A stretch of 64,000 bases of DNA from Boseongicola sp. H5. Lineage in GTDB: Bacteria; Pseudomonadota; Alphaproteobacteria; Rhodobacterales; Rhodobacteraceae. A program made the position numbers and the translations under genes. Shown here in pieces: positions 19,502 through 29,971 of the stretch (positions are counted from its first letter, which is position 1; every line of letters starts with the position of its first letter). Below the pieces are notes generated by a model. That model was given only the letters and a program-made list of their open reading frames with translations, did not search any database and was not told where the DNA came from. The DNA lies in contig JACNMN010000009.1 in assembly GCA_020622165.1 (NCBI GenBank), positions 1-64,000 of the forward strand, read 5' to 3'.

Positions 19502-20203
19502 CTACTCTTCGTTGTAGCGGTAGCCGATGCCATAAAGCGTCTCGATTGCGGAAAATTCGTCATCCGCCTGCCGCATCTTCTTGCGCAGCCGCTTGATATG
19601 GCTGTCGATGGTCCGGTCATCGACATAGACCTGCTCGTCATAAGCGACATCCATGAGCTGATCGCGGGATTTCACGAAACCCGGCCGCTGTGCCAATGCC
19701 TGCAGCAGCAGAAATTCGGTCACGGTCAGCGAGACATCGTTGCCTTTCCAGGTGACGGCATGGCGCAGCGGATCCATCGACAACTGCCCGCGAACCAGCA
19801 CCTGGCTTTCCTCGGGCGTGTCGGTCGCATCCGATGCGATCGCTTCCTGCCGGCGCAGGATCGAGCGGATCCGCTCGACCAGAAGCCGCTGCGAAAAGGG
19901 CTTTTTCACATAGTCGTCCGCGCCCATGCGCAGGCCCATCAACTCATCGATCTCATCGTCCTTGGAGGTAAGAAAAATGACCGGAACCTTGGATTTCTGC
20001 CGCAGGCGCTGCAACAGGTCCATCCCGTCCATACGCGGCATCTTGATGTCCAGAACGGCAAGCTCCGGCATCCGCCGGGTGAACGCATCCAGCGCGCTCT
20101 GGCCATCGTTGTAGGTTTCGACCTCAAAACCCTCTGCCTCAAGGGTCATGGAAACGGAGGTCAGGATATTCCTGTCGTCATCGACAAGCGCGATCCGTGA
20201 CAT
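19502..20203 (-). CDS. chvI: Response regulator ChvI
   Basis: A 233-residue OmpR-family regulator. The receiver domain has the acidic pair at 8-10, the phospho-acceptor Asp52 in AVLDIKMP, and KKPF with the conserved Lys. The winged-helix DNA-binding domain ends in [11 protein letters not shown]. It is phosphorylated by ChvG, encoded immediately downstream. The ATG at 20203 follows AAGGAT. In related bacteria ChvI lies opposite pckA and affects its expression, and the same arrangement is seen here. Confidence 0.93.
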   Translation of the reverse strand: MSRIALVDDDRNILTSVSMTLEAEGFEVETYNDGQSALDAFTRRMPELAVLDIKMPRMDGMDLLQRLRQKSKVPVIFLTSKDDEIDELMGLRMGADDYVKKPFSQRLLVERIRSILRRQEAIASDATDTPEESQVLVRGQLSMDPLRHAVTWKGNDVSLTVTEFLLLQALAQRPGFVKSRDQLMDVAYDEQVYVDDRTIDSHIKRLRKKMRQADDEFSAIETLYGIGYRYNEE

Positions 20204-20502
20204 GCTGTCATCCTTATACTGCTCGGTTGCCTTATTTTTTCCTCATTCTCCGGTCTTCGCGCTTTAGAATCAATCTCTAACTTGCGAATCGCGCGGGCGG
20301 CGCGCTGCAATTCAGACCTTTTCGGCGTTAAAGCCGCCCTAATGGTGCAAAAATGTTTCGCTTTGGTTGCGCTAACTGTGCGGCTCTGTCCTGTTCACCG
20401 CCAAAATCGTCATGTTATATGGGCCACGCACCGGTGGGCTGACGCACTCACCGACGGGATTTCCACCCTAGGACCGGGCCAATCCGGACAAGGAGCTTGC
20501 AT
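20204..20502. promoter_or_regulatory. Divergent chvI-pckA control region
   Basis: This 299-base gap must hold both promoters. On the minus strand TTGATT and GAGAAT with 17 bases between them are a weak candidate for chvI. On the plus strand TTATAT (near 20415) and a CTAG-containing TAGGAC (20469) are candidate -10 elements for pckA, without convincing -35 partners. AAGGAG at 20490-20495 is the pckA ribosome-binding site. A ChvI site would be expected here, but I cannot assign one. Confidence 0.5.
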
Positions 20503-22101
<1,599 letters not shown>

Positions 22102-22264
22102 GCCTCATCCAACCCGCTGCCCCGGAAACCGGAGGCGGCGGGAACATGCCAAGACCCGCGTGAAAACAGCATTCCGCTCGACTCATGGGCACCGCTCACT
22201 ACCCTAGGTTGTGGTGCCCAGTGCCAGTTTGCCAATTTACCAGTTTCACAGGGAGTTATCCGGC

Positions 22265-22654
22265 ATGAAATCTGCTTTTGCTTTTCTTCCGCTCAGCCTG
22301 TTCGTTCTGACCGCCTGCATTTTCCCCGAACCGTCCGAAACCATGATCGCATCCCAGTCCAACACCTCGCCATCCTACCGGCAGGGCTTCGATGACGGGT
22401 GCCATTCGGGGCGTCAGGCGGCCGGATCGCTGTTTGACCAGTTCCGGAAGGACCAGCAGCGGTTCAACTTTGACCCCGAATATGCGCAGGGCTGGTCCGA
22501 TGCCTTCCGGCAATGCGAAAGCCGGGAGGAAGCCGTGAACCGTCAGATGCGGTCAGCGGCCGCGATCAATGCGATCAACAGTTCCCGGGAGAACCGGTTC
22601 GACCGCATCCTGGAAGGCATCGATTACTCCGGTCTTGAAGGGTTCGGGCAATGA
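22265..22654 (+). CDS. Hypothetical lipoprotein
   Basis: A 129-residue protein with signal peptide MKSAFAFLPLSLFVLTAC; LTAC is a good lipobox with Cys18. The mature part contains YRQGFDDGCHSGRQAAG and a later YAQGWSDAF, two GxxDG-like units that resemble each other and may form a small internal repeat. No known family is recognised. ATG 22265 follows AGGGAG. It is convergent with the TSUP permease gene, 13 bases away. A CTAG-containing hexamer lies about 60 bases upstream. Confidence 0.7.
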   Translation: MKSAFAFLPLSLFVLTACIFPEPSETMIASQSNTSPSYRQGFDDGCHSGRQAAGSLFDQFRKDQQRFNFDPEYAQGWSDAFRQCESREEAVNRQMRSAAAINAINSSRENRFDRILEGIDYSGLEGFGQ

Positions 22655-22667
22655 GTTCGGAAATTCG

Positions 22668-23438
22668 CTAACCCAACAGACCGCGACGGACCAGATTGGC
22701 ACCCGCCACCACCAGCACGATCAGGGTGATCTTGCGAAACACCTCCGCGTCCAGCCGGTCGCTCAGCCAGAAACCCACCTGCATGCCCAGAAAGGCCGGG
22801 ATCAGCAGGGCCGCCGAAAACGGCGCGGTGACCGTGTTCAACACCCCCGATTGCAGATGCCCGATCAGCAGGCTTACCGAGCCCAGGCCGTAGACCACCC
22901 CCTGCACGAGCATCTGTTTCGCCTTGGGTGTCTCAAGCGCGATCAGGTACAGCACCGTCGGCGGGCCCCAGGTTCCGGTAAGCCCGCCAAGCCCGCCGGC
23001 AAAGGCCCCGATGCCCCATTCCGCGATCCGCCGCCGCGCGGGGGGCACATGAAACCGAACGCCGAAAAGCTGGATCAGGGACAGGATCACCACCGGCACG
23101 CCCAGAATCAGATAGAACACCTGCGCCGGAATGACCGTGACGAATTGCGACACGAACAGGATCATGATGCAGACGATCAGAATGTAGCGCCAGTATTCGA
23201 TCACCACCGCCCGGATCTGCGTCAGGCCGAAGCGGCCCGCCTGCAGGAAATTCGACAGCACCACCGGCAGCAGAATACCGGCGATGGCCAGTTGCGGCTC
23301 CAGAAACAGGCTCAGACCCGAGATCATGATCAGCGGCAGCGCAAACCCCACCGCGCCCTTGACGAAGCCGGCCAGAAACGTGACCGCCAATGCCGCGACA
23401 AAGGCCCAAAGCGGCATCAGATTCAGCGTGTCTTCCAT
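22668..23438 (-). CDS. TauE/SafE (TSUP) family permease
   Basis: A 256-residue inner-membrane protein with about eight hydrophobic helices. It fits the sulfite exporter TauE/SafE family: an N-terminal FVKGAVGFALPLIM and a second-half GGLGGLTGTWGPPTVLYL form the two pseudo-symmetric motifs. Members move sulfite, sulfoacetate or other organic anions; the substrate here is unknown. The gene is divergent from the acyl-CoA dehydrogenase gene with 156 bases between starts, so a shared control region is possible. Confidence 0.88.
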   Translation of the reverse strand: MEDTLNLMPLWAFVAALAVTFLAGFVKGAVGFALPLIMISGLSLFLEPQLAIAGILLPVVLSNFLQAGRFGLTQIRAVVIEYWRYILIVCIMILFVSQFVTVIPAQVFYLILGVPVVILSLIQLFGVRFHVPPARRRIAEWGIGAFAGGLGGLTGTWGPPTVLYLIALETPKAKQMLVQGVVYGLGSVSLLIGHLQSGVLNTVTAPFSAALLIPAFLGMQVGFWLSDRLDAEVFRKITLIVLVVAGANLVRRGLLG

Positions 23439-23472
23439 GGCCGGGTTCCCCTCGCGCCCTTCCTACAGCGCC

Positions 23473-23552
23473 GCTGCACTGCAAAACAAGTGAGACATTT
23501 TCGGTCTCTCACGTAACGTTTGTTGTATTTTTCTTGCGCTGCACCTGCAAAA
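23473..23552. promoter_or_regulatory. Control region between TSUP permease and acyl-CoA dehydrogenase genes
   Basis: Two imperfect direct repeats, GCTGCACTGCAAAA (23473-23486) and GCTGCACCTGCAAAA (23538-23552), flank ACGTAACGTT (23511-23520). The repeats contain CTGC-N3-GCA and CTGC-N4-GCA, close to the CTGC(N3-4)GCAG site reported for the polyhydroxyalkanoate regulator PhaR of Paracoccus. The assignment is a suggestion only. Confidence 0.4.
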
Positions 23553-23594
23553 TCCCTAATTCCGGTCCAGACCCGTGATGACAGGAGAGCGCCC

Positions 23595-25286
23595 ATGCCA
23601 CATGATGGACAGCCGATGCAGAGTGACAGCCCTGAAAGCGCGATTTTGCCCGATCTGCTGGCGTTGACCGGCGCGGCCATCCCGCCGGTGGAGGCGCTGC
23701 TGGCAACCGCTACGGACCGCGTCCGCGCCATGGTCAGCGAGGACGGCAAACTCTCCGCCCCCGCGCTGGAACAGAACCAGACCGCGGCCCACGGGCTGGC
23801 ATGGCTGGCCACCTATGTGGAATCGCTTCGCCAGATGCAGAACTGGGCCGAGCGCCTGCAGGCAGAGGGGCAGTTCGGCGAGACCGAGGCGCTGCTCCAT
23901 CAGATCGCCTTCGGCGAGTATCTCTGGCAGATCTATGGCGGCATCCCCATGAGCCAGGGGGAGATCCTGCGGATGCAGGATCTCGGGCTCAGCCAGGACG
24001 ACCAGCGCGGCATGATGGCCCCCGCCGTCATGACGCTGTGCCAGTCGGGAAATACGCAGGCGGCGCGGCTTCGGCTGGTGGCGCTGATGCAGGAACAGAC
24101 GGCAGATATCACCGTCGGCGCGACCGGTCTCGACGACGAGTTGGAGATGATCCGCGCCCAGTTCCGCCGCTATGCGGTGGAGAAGGTCGAACCCTTCGCC
24201 CATGACTGGCATCTGAAGGACGAGCTGATCCCGATGACGGTGATCGAGGAACTGGCCGAAATGGGCGTCTTCGGCCTGACTATCCCGGAAGAATACGGCG
24301 GTTTCGGGCTGTCCAAGGCGTCCATGTGCGTGGTCTCCGAAGAACTGTCGCGCGGCTATATCGGCGTGGGCTCCCTCGGCACCCGCTCGGAAATCGCGGC
24401 CGAGCTGATCCTGACCGGCGGCACCGACGAACAGAAGCAGAAATGGCTGCCCCGGATCGCATCGGCCGAAACCCTGCCCACGGCGGTGTTCACCGAGCCC
24501 AATACCGGCTCCGACCTTGGCAGTCTGCGCACCCGCGCGGTGAAGGACGGCGAGGATTACCGGATTACCGGCAACAAGACGTGGATCACCCACGCCGCAC
24601 GCACCCATGTGATGACGCTGCTGGCCCGGACCGACCCGGACACCAGCAATTACAAGGGCCTCAGCATGTTCCTCGCGGAAAAAGAGCCGGGTGACGATGC
24701 CAACCCCTTCCCCACGGAGGGCATGACCGGCGGGGAGATCGAGGTTCTGGGCTACCGCGGCATGAAGGAATATGAGCTTGGCTTCGACAATTTCCGCGTG
24801 AAGGGAGAGAACCTCCTGGGCGGGGTCGAGGGCCAGGGCTTCAAACATCTGATGGAAACTTTCGAAAGTGCCCGCATCCAGACCGCGGCGCGCGCCATCG
24901 GCGTGGCCCAGTCGGCGCTGGATGTCGGCCTGCAATACGCGCAGGACCGCAAGCAATTCGGAAAATCGCTGATCGCGTTCCCCCGTGTCGCCTCCAAACT
25001 CGCGATGATGGCCGTGGAAATCATGGTGGCCCGGCAGCTTACCTATTTCTCCGCCGACGAGAAGGACCATGGCCGCCGGTGCGATCTGGAGGCGGGAATG
25101 GCCAAGCTGCTTGGCGCCCGCGTGGCCTGGGCCGCGGCGGATAACGCGCTGCAGATCCATGGCGGCAACGGCTTCGCACTGGAATACAAGATCTCGCGCA
25201 TCCTCTGTGACGCGCGGATCCTGAACATCTTCGAAGGTGCGGCCGAGATCCAGGCGCAGGTCATCGCGCGGCGGCTTCTGGGCTAG
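23595..25286 (+). CDS. mcd: Acyl-CoA dehydrogenase, probably (2S)-methylsuccinyl-CoA dehydrogenase
   Basis: A 563-residue flavoprotein: an N-terminal extension of about 180 residues followed by a complete acyl-CoA dehydrogenase core. FEPNTGSDLGSL-type and TGNKTWIT segments bind FAD; QIHGGNGFALEYKISR and Glu547 in IFEGAAEIQ occupy the catalytic-base region of short-chain enzymes. The long N-terminal extension and this core match methylsuccinyl-CoA dehydrogenase, which makes mesaconyl-CoA in the ethylmalonyl-CoA pathway of acetate assimilation. Another long-form acyl-CoA dehydrogenase cannot be excluded. Its electrons would go to EtfAB. ATG 23595 follows ACAGGAGA. Confidence 0.78.
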   Translation: MPHDGQPMQSDSPESAILPDLLALTGAAIPPVEALLATATDRVRAMVSEDGKLSAPALEQNQTAAHGLAWLATYVESLRQMQNWAERLQAEGQFGETEALLHQIAFGEYLWQIYGGIPMSQGEILRMQDLGLSQDDQRGMMAPAVMTLCQSGNTQAARLRLVALMQEQTADITVGATGLDDELEMIRAQFRRYAVEKVEPFAHDWHLKDELIPMTVIEELAEMGVFGLTIPEEYGGFGLSKASMCVVSEELSRGYIGVGSLGTRSEIAAELILTGGTDEQKQKWLPRIASAETLPTAVFTEPNTGSDLGSLRTRAVKDGEDYRITGNKTWITHAARTHVMTLLARTDPDTSNYKGLSMFLAEKEPGDDANPFPTEGMTGGEIEVLGYRGMKEYELGFDNFRVKGENLLGGVEGQGFKHLMETFESARIQTAARAIGVAQSALDVGLQYAQDRKQFGKSLIAFPRVASKLAMMAVEIMVARQLTYFSADEKDHGRRCDLEAGMAKLLGARVAWAAADNALQIHGGNGFALEYKISRILCDARILNIFEGAAEIQAQVIARRLLG

Positions 25287-25328
25287 AGAGCCGGGGCCGC
25301 CCGCCAGCCCGGTGCCGGATTATCCGCT

Positions 25329-25376
25329 ATTATCCCCGTTTGGATAAATATCGGAAACGTGATAAAGGGGGATAAT
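25329..25376. repeat. Left inverted-repeat border of the ATPase gene
   Basis: ATTATCCCC (25329-25337) and GGGGATAAT (25368-25376) are perfect 9-base inverted arms; the right arm runs into the start codon. Additional TTATCC/GGATAA copies lie at 25319-25325 and 25342-25347. The same core occurs at the gene's other end, so it could be an operator, a hairpin or a remnant of element ends. Confidence 0.75.
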
Positions 25377-26493
25377 GACCAAAGCCCACTGGCATTATAC
25401 CCGCACCGATTTCCTCGATACCGTGTTCACCATGCTGGTGAGCGGCCCGGTTCAGGCGATTTCCCTGTTCGGGCCGCGCCGCATCGGCAAGACCTAGTTC
25501 CTGCAATACGATCTTGCCCCGAGGGCCGAAATGTACGGCCATCAGGTCGCCTATGCGTCCTTCTGGCAAATGCCCACGTCACCGCTTGCGATCCTGCTTT
25601 ATGAGCTGGATCAGGCACTTCGGGCGGAGCCCATCGCCAAACGTCTGGCGCGCGGCACACTGGCGCTGTCGCCCAAGCTGCGCCTCCGGGATCCGACAAG
25701 GCGGGGGGAGATCGAGATCGACCTGTCGGATCTGAAGGGCAAGGCGCCCGAAGATCATCTCCTGCTTCTGGACCAGTACTGCGAGAAACTCGCCGATGAG
25801 ACGCGCCCGGCGATCCTGTTGTTCGATGAGTTTCAGGAGATCCTTTATGCGCCGGAGGCCACCGCGATCATGGCCGCGCTGCGCACTGCGCTCGACAAGC
25901 GCAAGACCGGCCTGTCCGTGGTGTTCACCGGCTCGTCGCAGAGCGGATTGAAGCGGGTCTTTTCGCAGCGCGATGCGCCGTTTTTCAACTTCGCGACCGA
26001 GATCACCCTGCCGCCGCTGCCCGATGACTTCGTCACCCAGCAGTTGCGCGCGTTCCACGACACCTATCGCGGAACCGTCGCGACCGACACCGCGTTAGCC
26101 GTCTTTCACGATTTCGACCGTAATCCTCTGATGTTTCAGATCTGGCTGAATGCACTGCCGCTCAACGGCTTCGACGATGCGGCCGCCCGCCGTCAGGTCG
26201 CGCAGCAAATGGCGGAAACCGGCGGCTATGACCGGATGTGGCTGGAGCTTGCCCCGGCACAGCGCGCGATGCTGCGGCTGTTGGCCGAGGAGATCGCCCA
26301 ACCGACGGGCCAGACCGGCCATGACTTCCTGCAGAATCTGACCGGAGAAAGCCTGACCGCCTCGCAACGGCAAAAGGCCCAGAAAGCGCTGGCGCAGCGT
26401 CATCTGATCGACAATTGGGATGGCCGCTGGCAATTGACCGATCCGCTTCTGAAAGCCTGGGTCATCGCGAGACCGGAGAGGGAGTTCACCTGA
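25375..26493 (+). pseudogene. Solitary AAA ATPase gene interrupted by TAG in the P-loop
   Basis: Read through, this is a 372-codon ATPase: Walker A GPRRIGKT (residues 33-40), then codon 41 is TAG (25495-25497), then the frame continues without further damage. Walker B is LLFDEFQ (Asp151-Glu152), followed by TGSSQSGLKRVF as a sensor region and a C-terminal winged-helix-like part. It resembles single-gene ATPases of the ATPase_2/AAA type with DEXX-box; no partner is encoded. The next Met after the stop (25531) would give a protein without a P-loop, so activity is probably lost unless the stop is read through. Perfect inverted repeats flank it. Confidence 0.8.
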
Positions 26494-26498
26494 CGGCC

Positions 26499-26530
26499 AA
26501 TTATCCCAAAATCGATAATGCGGGATAATT
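26499..26530. repeat. Right inverted-repeat border of the ATPase gene
   Basis: AATTATCCC (26499-26507) and GGGATAATT (26522-26530) are perfect 9-base inverted arms 14 bases apart, just after the ATPase stop. They share the ATTATCCC core with the left border. A terminator hairpin is an alternative, though no U-tract follows. Confidence 0.75.
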
Positions 26531-26601
26531 CCGCGCCCATGCGGGGGCACCGTCGCCACGCCGCATCCATCTTGCTGCGACCGGGGCCATGCCGTCACCC
26601 G

Positions 26602-27330
26602 TCACTCCGCCGACTGACGCGCAATCAGGTCGATCAGACGTTGCCGCGCGGCGGGCAGCGGCTTTTCCCCCAGCGACGGGGCCAGATGATGGGCCAGAAA
26701 ATAGCCGCTGAGGTGCAGGCCATCGGCAATATCCCCCGGCTCGGCGGGGCCCTGCCCCAAAAGACAGACCGGCAGGGGCAGCAACCGCTCCGCCCACTCC
26801 CCCGCCGCCTCGCGGCTGACCGCCCGCCCGGTGCGCGGGGACACATAGGCCAGATCTTCATAGGAACCGGTCACCGCGCAAGATCTCAGATCCAGCGCGA
26901 ACCCCATTTCCTCCAGCAGCCCTATTTCCCAATCCAGATAGGCCCGCGCCCAGTTTTCCGCACCCAAACCGTCCAACAGGGCGACCGAGCGCGCATAAAG
27001 CGCGGGGTGAGGCTCCCGTTCCGGCAGGGTAAAGGACAAGAGCGCACAGACCGACGCAAGCCCGGCCAAGGCCAGCCGGTCAGACAGCGCCCCCGCCGCG
27101 CGGCCACGCAAGGGCTCCACGGTGAAGGCCCCCAGATGATCCTGCAATCGTGCGCGCCATGTCACGTCCAGTTGCGCGCCGGGCTGGAGCACGGGCGTCA
27201 TTTTCCGCGACGTGCCGCCACGCACCACGCCGGCATGCCGCCCCTGGGCGGCGGTGAAGACCTCGATGATCGCGGCATGTTCCCCATGCGGTCGGACCGC
27301 CAGCAAAACGCCCTCGTCGCGCCATTCCAT
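26602..27330 (-). CDS. recO: DNA repair protein RecO
   Basis: A 242-residue RecF-pathway mediator that loads RecA at SSB-coated gaps. The N-terminal OB-fold begins [17 protein letters not shown], and the segment [11 protein letters not shown] is typical of RecO; the helical C-terminal part has no clear zinc-cysteine cluster. The frame extends upstream to 27408, but alignment of the typical RecO N-terminus favours the ATG at 27330. It usually follows era; here a Pr6Pr-family gene on the other strand and the DUF1491 gene separate them. Confidence 0.9.
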   Translation of the reverse strand: MEWRDEGVLLAVRPHGEHAAIIEVFTAAQGRHAGVVRGGTSRKMTPVLQPGAQLDVTWRARLQDHLGAFTVEPLRGRAAGALSDRLALAGLASVCALLSFTLPEREPHPALYARSVALLDGLGAENWARAYLDWEIGLLEEMGFALDLRSCAVTGSYEDLAYVSPRTGRAVSREAAGEWAERLLPLPVCLLGQGPAEPGDIADGLHLSGYFLAHHLAPSLGEKPLPAARQRLIDLIARQSAE

Positions 27331-27394
27331 ACCGGCCATTTTCCATGCCGCGGGCCCGTTGTCCATTGCCGGGCCATCATGGCAGACTTGCCCC

Positions 27395-28009
27395 ATGGCT
27401 GATCCCACATCCGTGCCTGCCCGGTCGACGGCCGCCGTCCTTGCGCTGATGGCCCTTGGGGCGCTGGTGCTGCAGACAATCTACCTTCGGGACCGGTTCG
27501 CCCTTGGCTGGGCGGAGACGCTGTGGCTCATGGCCCTCTACTTCACGACACTCACAAACCTTCTGGCCGCCGCAACCTTCGCGGCACTTGCCTGCGGCCC
27601 GCATTCCCGGCACCCGGGCTGGCTGCAAAGCCTCGTTGTGTCGCTGATCCTTGTGGGCGGTGTCTATCACCTTCTTCTCAGCGATCTCTGGTCGCCGGAC
27701 GGGATCGGGCTGATCGCTGATCACGGGCTGCACAGCGCGGTCCCGGCCGGTGCGTTTCTGTGGTGGCTTTTCTTTGCGCCCTGGGGCCCGCCGGCCCTGC
27801 GCCGCCTCTGGCTGCCGCTGCTCTGGCCCGCGCTTTACACCGGATACGCCGTGCTGCGCGGCCTTGCCGAAGGGCGCTACCCCTACCCGTTTCTCGACCC
27901 TTCGCTGATCGGCTGGCCGCAGGTCGCGCAGAACCTCGTCTATATCGCCATGGTCCTGCTTGTTCTGGGCGCGCTGCTGCACGGGCTGGCCCGGATCGCC
28001 CGGCGCTAG
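27395..28009 (+). CDS. Pr6Pr family membrane protein
   Basis: A 204-residue protein with about six hydrophobic helices. The pattern [23 protein letters not shown], a conserved HxxxP region (DHGLHSAVP) and [14 protein letters not shown] agrees with the Pr6Pr (FAR-17a/AIG1-like) family, whose eukaryotic relatives are fatty-acid-ester hydrolases. Bacterial function is unknown. The start ATG at 27395 is 65 bases from the divergent recO start; its TAG stop overlaps the DUF1491 stop by 4 bases (CTAG). Confidence 0.83.
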   Translation: MADPTSVPARSTAAVLALMALGALVLQTIYLRDRFALGWAETLWLMALYFTTLTNLLAAATFAALACGPHSRHPGWLQSLVVSLILVGGVYHLLLSDLWSPDGIGLIADHGLHSAVPAGAFLWWLFFAPWGPPALRRLWLPLLWPALYTGYAVLRGLAEGRYPYPFLDPSLIGWPQVAQNLVYIAMVLLVLGALLHGLARIARR

Positions 28010-28338
28010 GTCAGGCCGGGTTCGTCCAGCAGATGCCGCCCCGCCCGGTCCTCGACCTCGATTACCCAGAGATCCGGATCATAGCCCCGCTGACGCGCAA
28101 GCGCGGCCTCGACCTCTGCATCCGCGCCTTCCGCCAGAACGATCCAGGCCCGCTCTCCGGTCATCAGATCGAAGGACCGCTGAAACGCTTTCGCCTGACC
28201 GTCCAGCGTGTTCACCTTGATCAGAACCGTTCCCGCCGTGGCATCCCCCCTGGCGGTCACGAAGGCCGGAATATCGGCCAGCCGCAGCCGCGCCAGATAG
28301 GCATGCACCCAGAACTCCGCGGTCAGGCGCGGGGTCAT
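28006..28338 (-). CDS. DUF1491 family protein
   Basis: A 110-residue soluble protein that starts MTPRLTAEFWVHAYLARL and contains RGDATAGTVLIKV and a C-terminal YDPDLWVIEVED. This pattern is that of DUF1491, a small family restricted mainly to alphaproteobacteria and usually found beside era. Function is unknown. Its ATG overlaps the era stop by 4 bases (ATGA), so it is the last gene of the lepB-rnc-era operon. It converges on the Pr6Pr gene with overlapping stop codons. Confidence 0.87.
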   Translation of the reverse strand: MTPRLTAEFWVHAYLARLRLADIPAFVTARGDATAGTVLIKVNTLDGQAKAFQRSFDLMTGERAWIVLAEGADAEVEAALARQRGYDPDLWVIEVEDRAGRHLLDEPGLT

Positions 28339-29240
28339 GCCCCGTCCTTGAAATCCAGCCCCATCTCGGAATACCGCTCCGCCTCTTCCAGCCATCCGGG
28401 CCGCACCTTGACCTGCAGGAACAGATGCACCCGGCGCCCCAGAAACGCCTCCAGCTCCTCCCGCGCCGCGGTGGAGACGGCCTTGATCGTCTCGCCCTTG
28501 TTGCCCAGAACGATGCCCTTGTGCCCGTCGCGCATGACATAGACGATCTGGTCGATCTTCGCCGACCCGTCCTTGCGCTCTTCCCACGCCTCGGTCTCGA
28601 CGGTCAGCTGATAGGGCAGCTCCTGATGCAGGCGCAGGGTCAGCTTTTCCCGCGTCATCTCCGCCGCGATCATCCGCATCGGCAGATCGGCGATCTGGTC
28701 TTCGGGGTAAAGCCACGGGCCTTCGGGCATGGCCCCGGCCAGCCATGCTTTCAGATCGTCCACGCCATGGCCCTTCTCCGCCGAGATCAGGAAGGTCTTC
28801 TCGAATGGAAAGGCCGCATTCATCTTTTCGGTCAGGGCCAGCAGAACCTCGGCCTTGACCCGGTCGATCTTGTTGATCGCAAGGGCCACCCGGCGCCCCT
28901 CCGCGCGCTCCGCCAGCCCGTCCAGGATCGCCTGAACACCTTCGGTCAGGCCGCGATGCGCCTCGATCAGCAGAACCACCACATCGGCATCCGCCGCGCC
29001 CGACCATGCGGCGGCCACCATCGCGCGGTCCAGCCGGCGGCGCGGGCGGAAAAGACCCGGCGTATCGACGAAAACGATCTGGCTGTCGCACGCCATCGCG
29101 ACACCGCGGATGCGCGCGCGCGTTGTCTGCACCTTATGCGTCACGATCGAGACCTTGGCCCCGACCATGCGGTTCAGCAGCGTGGACTTGCCCGCATTGG
29201 GCTCTCCGATCAGGGCGACGAATCCGGCGCGTTTGGTCAT
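28335..29240 (-). CDS. era: GTPase Era
   Basis: A 301-residue ribosome-assembly GTPase. G1 is GEPNAGKS (residues 12-19), G3 is DTPG, G4 is NKID, and the C-terminal KH domain contains GHKGIVLGNKGETIK, which binds the 3' end of 16S rRNA. It helps mature the 30S subunit at the membrane face. The ATG at 29240 follows GAGGAT by 8 bases; the longer open frame to 29291 is not conserved-looking. It lies 47 bases after rnc and overlaps the DUF1491 gene. Confidence 0.95.
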   Translation of the reverse strand: MTKRAGFVALIGEPNAGKSTLLNRMVGAKVSIVTHKVQTTRARIRGVAMACDSQIVFVDTPGLFRPRRRLDRAMVAAAWSGAADADVVVLLIEAHRGLTEGVQAILDGLAERAEGRRVALAINKIDRVKAEVLLALTEKMNAAFPFEKTFLISAEKGHGVDDLKAWLAGAMPEGPWLYPEDQIADLPMRMIAAEMTREKLTLRLHQELPYQLTVETEAWEERKDGSAKIDQIVYVMRDGHKGIVLGNKGETIKAVSTAAREELEAFLGRRVHLFLQVKVRPGWLEEAERYSEMGLDFKDGA

Positions 29241-29287
29241 CTGACGATCCTCATTTGAAGCAAGCGGCCCATCGCGTCGGCCTTCGG

Positions 29288-29971
29288 TCACGGTCCATCG
29301 ATCCGCTCCAGAAGTGCCCGCGCGGCGGCCTGTTCGGCGGCGCGTTTCGCGCGCGCCTCGGCCCGTGCGCTTTCACCATTTGCCAGCCGCACCTCGATCA
29401 CGAAAACCGGCGCATGGTCGGGGCCGCTGCGCGCGATCTCGACATAATCGGGCGGCATCTGCCCCCGGGCCTGCGCCCATTCCTGCAAGGCCGTCTTGGC
29501 ATCCCGCGCGTCGGTGTCCACCGTCGCGATCCTGTCGGCCCATAACCGCAACACCAGCTTTCGCGCCGCATCGAACCCGGCATCTTCATAGACCGCCGCG
29601 ATCACCGCCTCCATCGCGTCGCCAAGCAGCGCGTTCTTGCGCCGCCCGCCGGTCATCATCTCGGATTTTCCCAGTTTCAGCACCGCGCCCAGATCGATCG
29701 CGCGGGCCACATCGGCGCAGGTCTCCTTGCGTACGAGCGCATTGAACCGGGGCGCCAGCGTCCCCTCCGGCGCGTACGGGTCCTGTGCCAGAACGGCCTC
29801 GGCCATCACCAGCCCCAGCACCCGGTCTCCGAGAAATTCCAGCCGCTGATTGTCGGGCCGGGTTTCCGACGACAGCGAGGAATGTGTCAGCGCGCGGATC
29901 AACAGCGCGGGATCGCCAAACTCGTGCCCCAGACGGGCGCAAAACGCGCTGAGATCCTTCGACAGCTTCAC
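29288..29971 (-). CDS. rnc: Ribonuclease III
   Basis: A 227-residue double-strand-specific RNase. The signature [14 protein letters not shown] and the second acidic motif [14 protein letters not shown] (catalytic Asp/Glu) are present, followed by a dsRNA-binding domain ending [12 protein letters not shown]. The frame extends to an ATG at 30004, but the GTG at 29971 is preferred: it overlaps the lepB stop as GTGA and gives the usual N-terminus ([15 protein letters not shown]). It is translationally coupled to lepB and followed by era, the standard order. Confidence 0.94.
   Translation of the reverse strand: MKLSKDLSAFCARLGHEFGDPALLIRALTHSSLSSETRPDNQRLEFLGDRVLGLVMAEAVLAQDPYAPEGTLAPRFNALVRKETCADVARAIDLGAVLKLGKSEMMTGGRRKNALLGDAMEAVIAAVYEDAGFDAARKLVLRLWADRIATVDTDARDAKTALQEWAQARGQMPPDYVEIARSGPDHAPVFVIEVRLANGESARAEARAKRAAEQAAARALLERIDGP

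Noticed and set aside
25531-26493. The open frame from 25531 as a complete gene
   Set aside because: It lacks the P-loop and N-terminal strand that are present in the same frame from 25375 before the TAG; it is the 3' part of an interrupted gene.
25319-26530. An insertion sequence
   Set aside because: No transposase, no matched terminal direct repeats of target DNA and no other copies of the element in the window were found; only the short inverted arms are seen.
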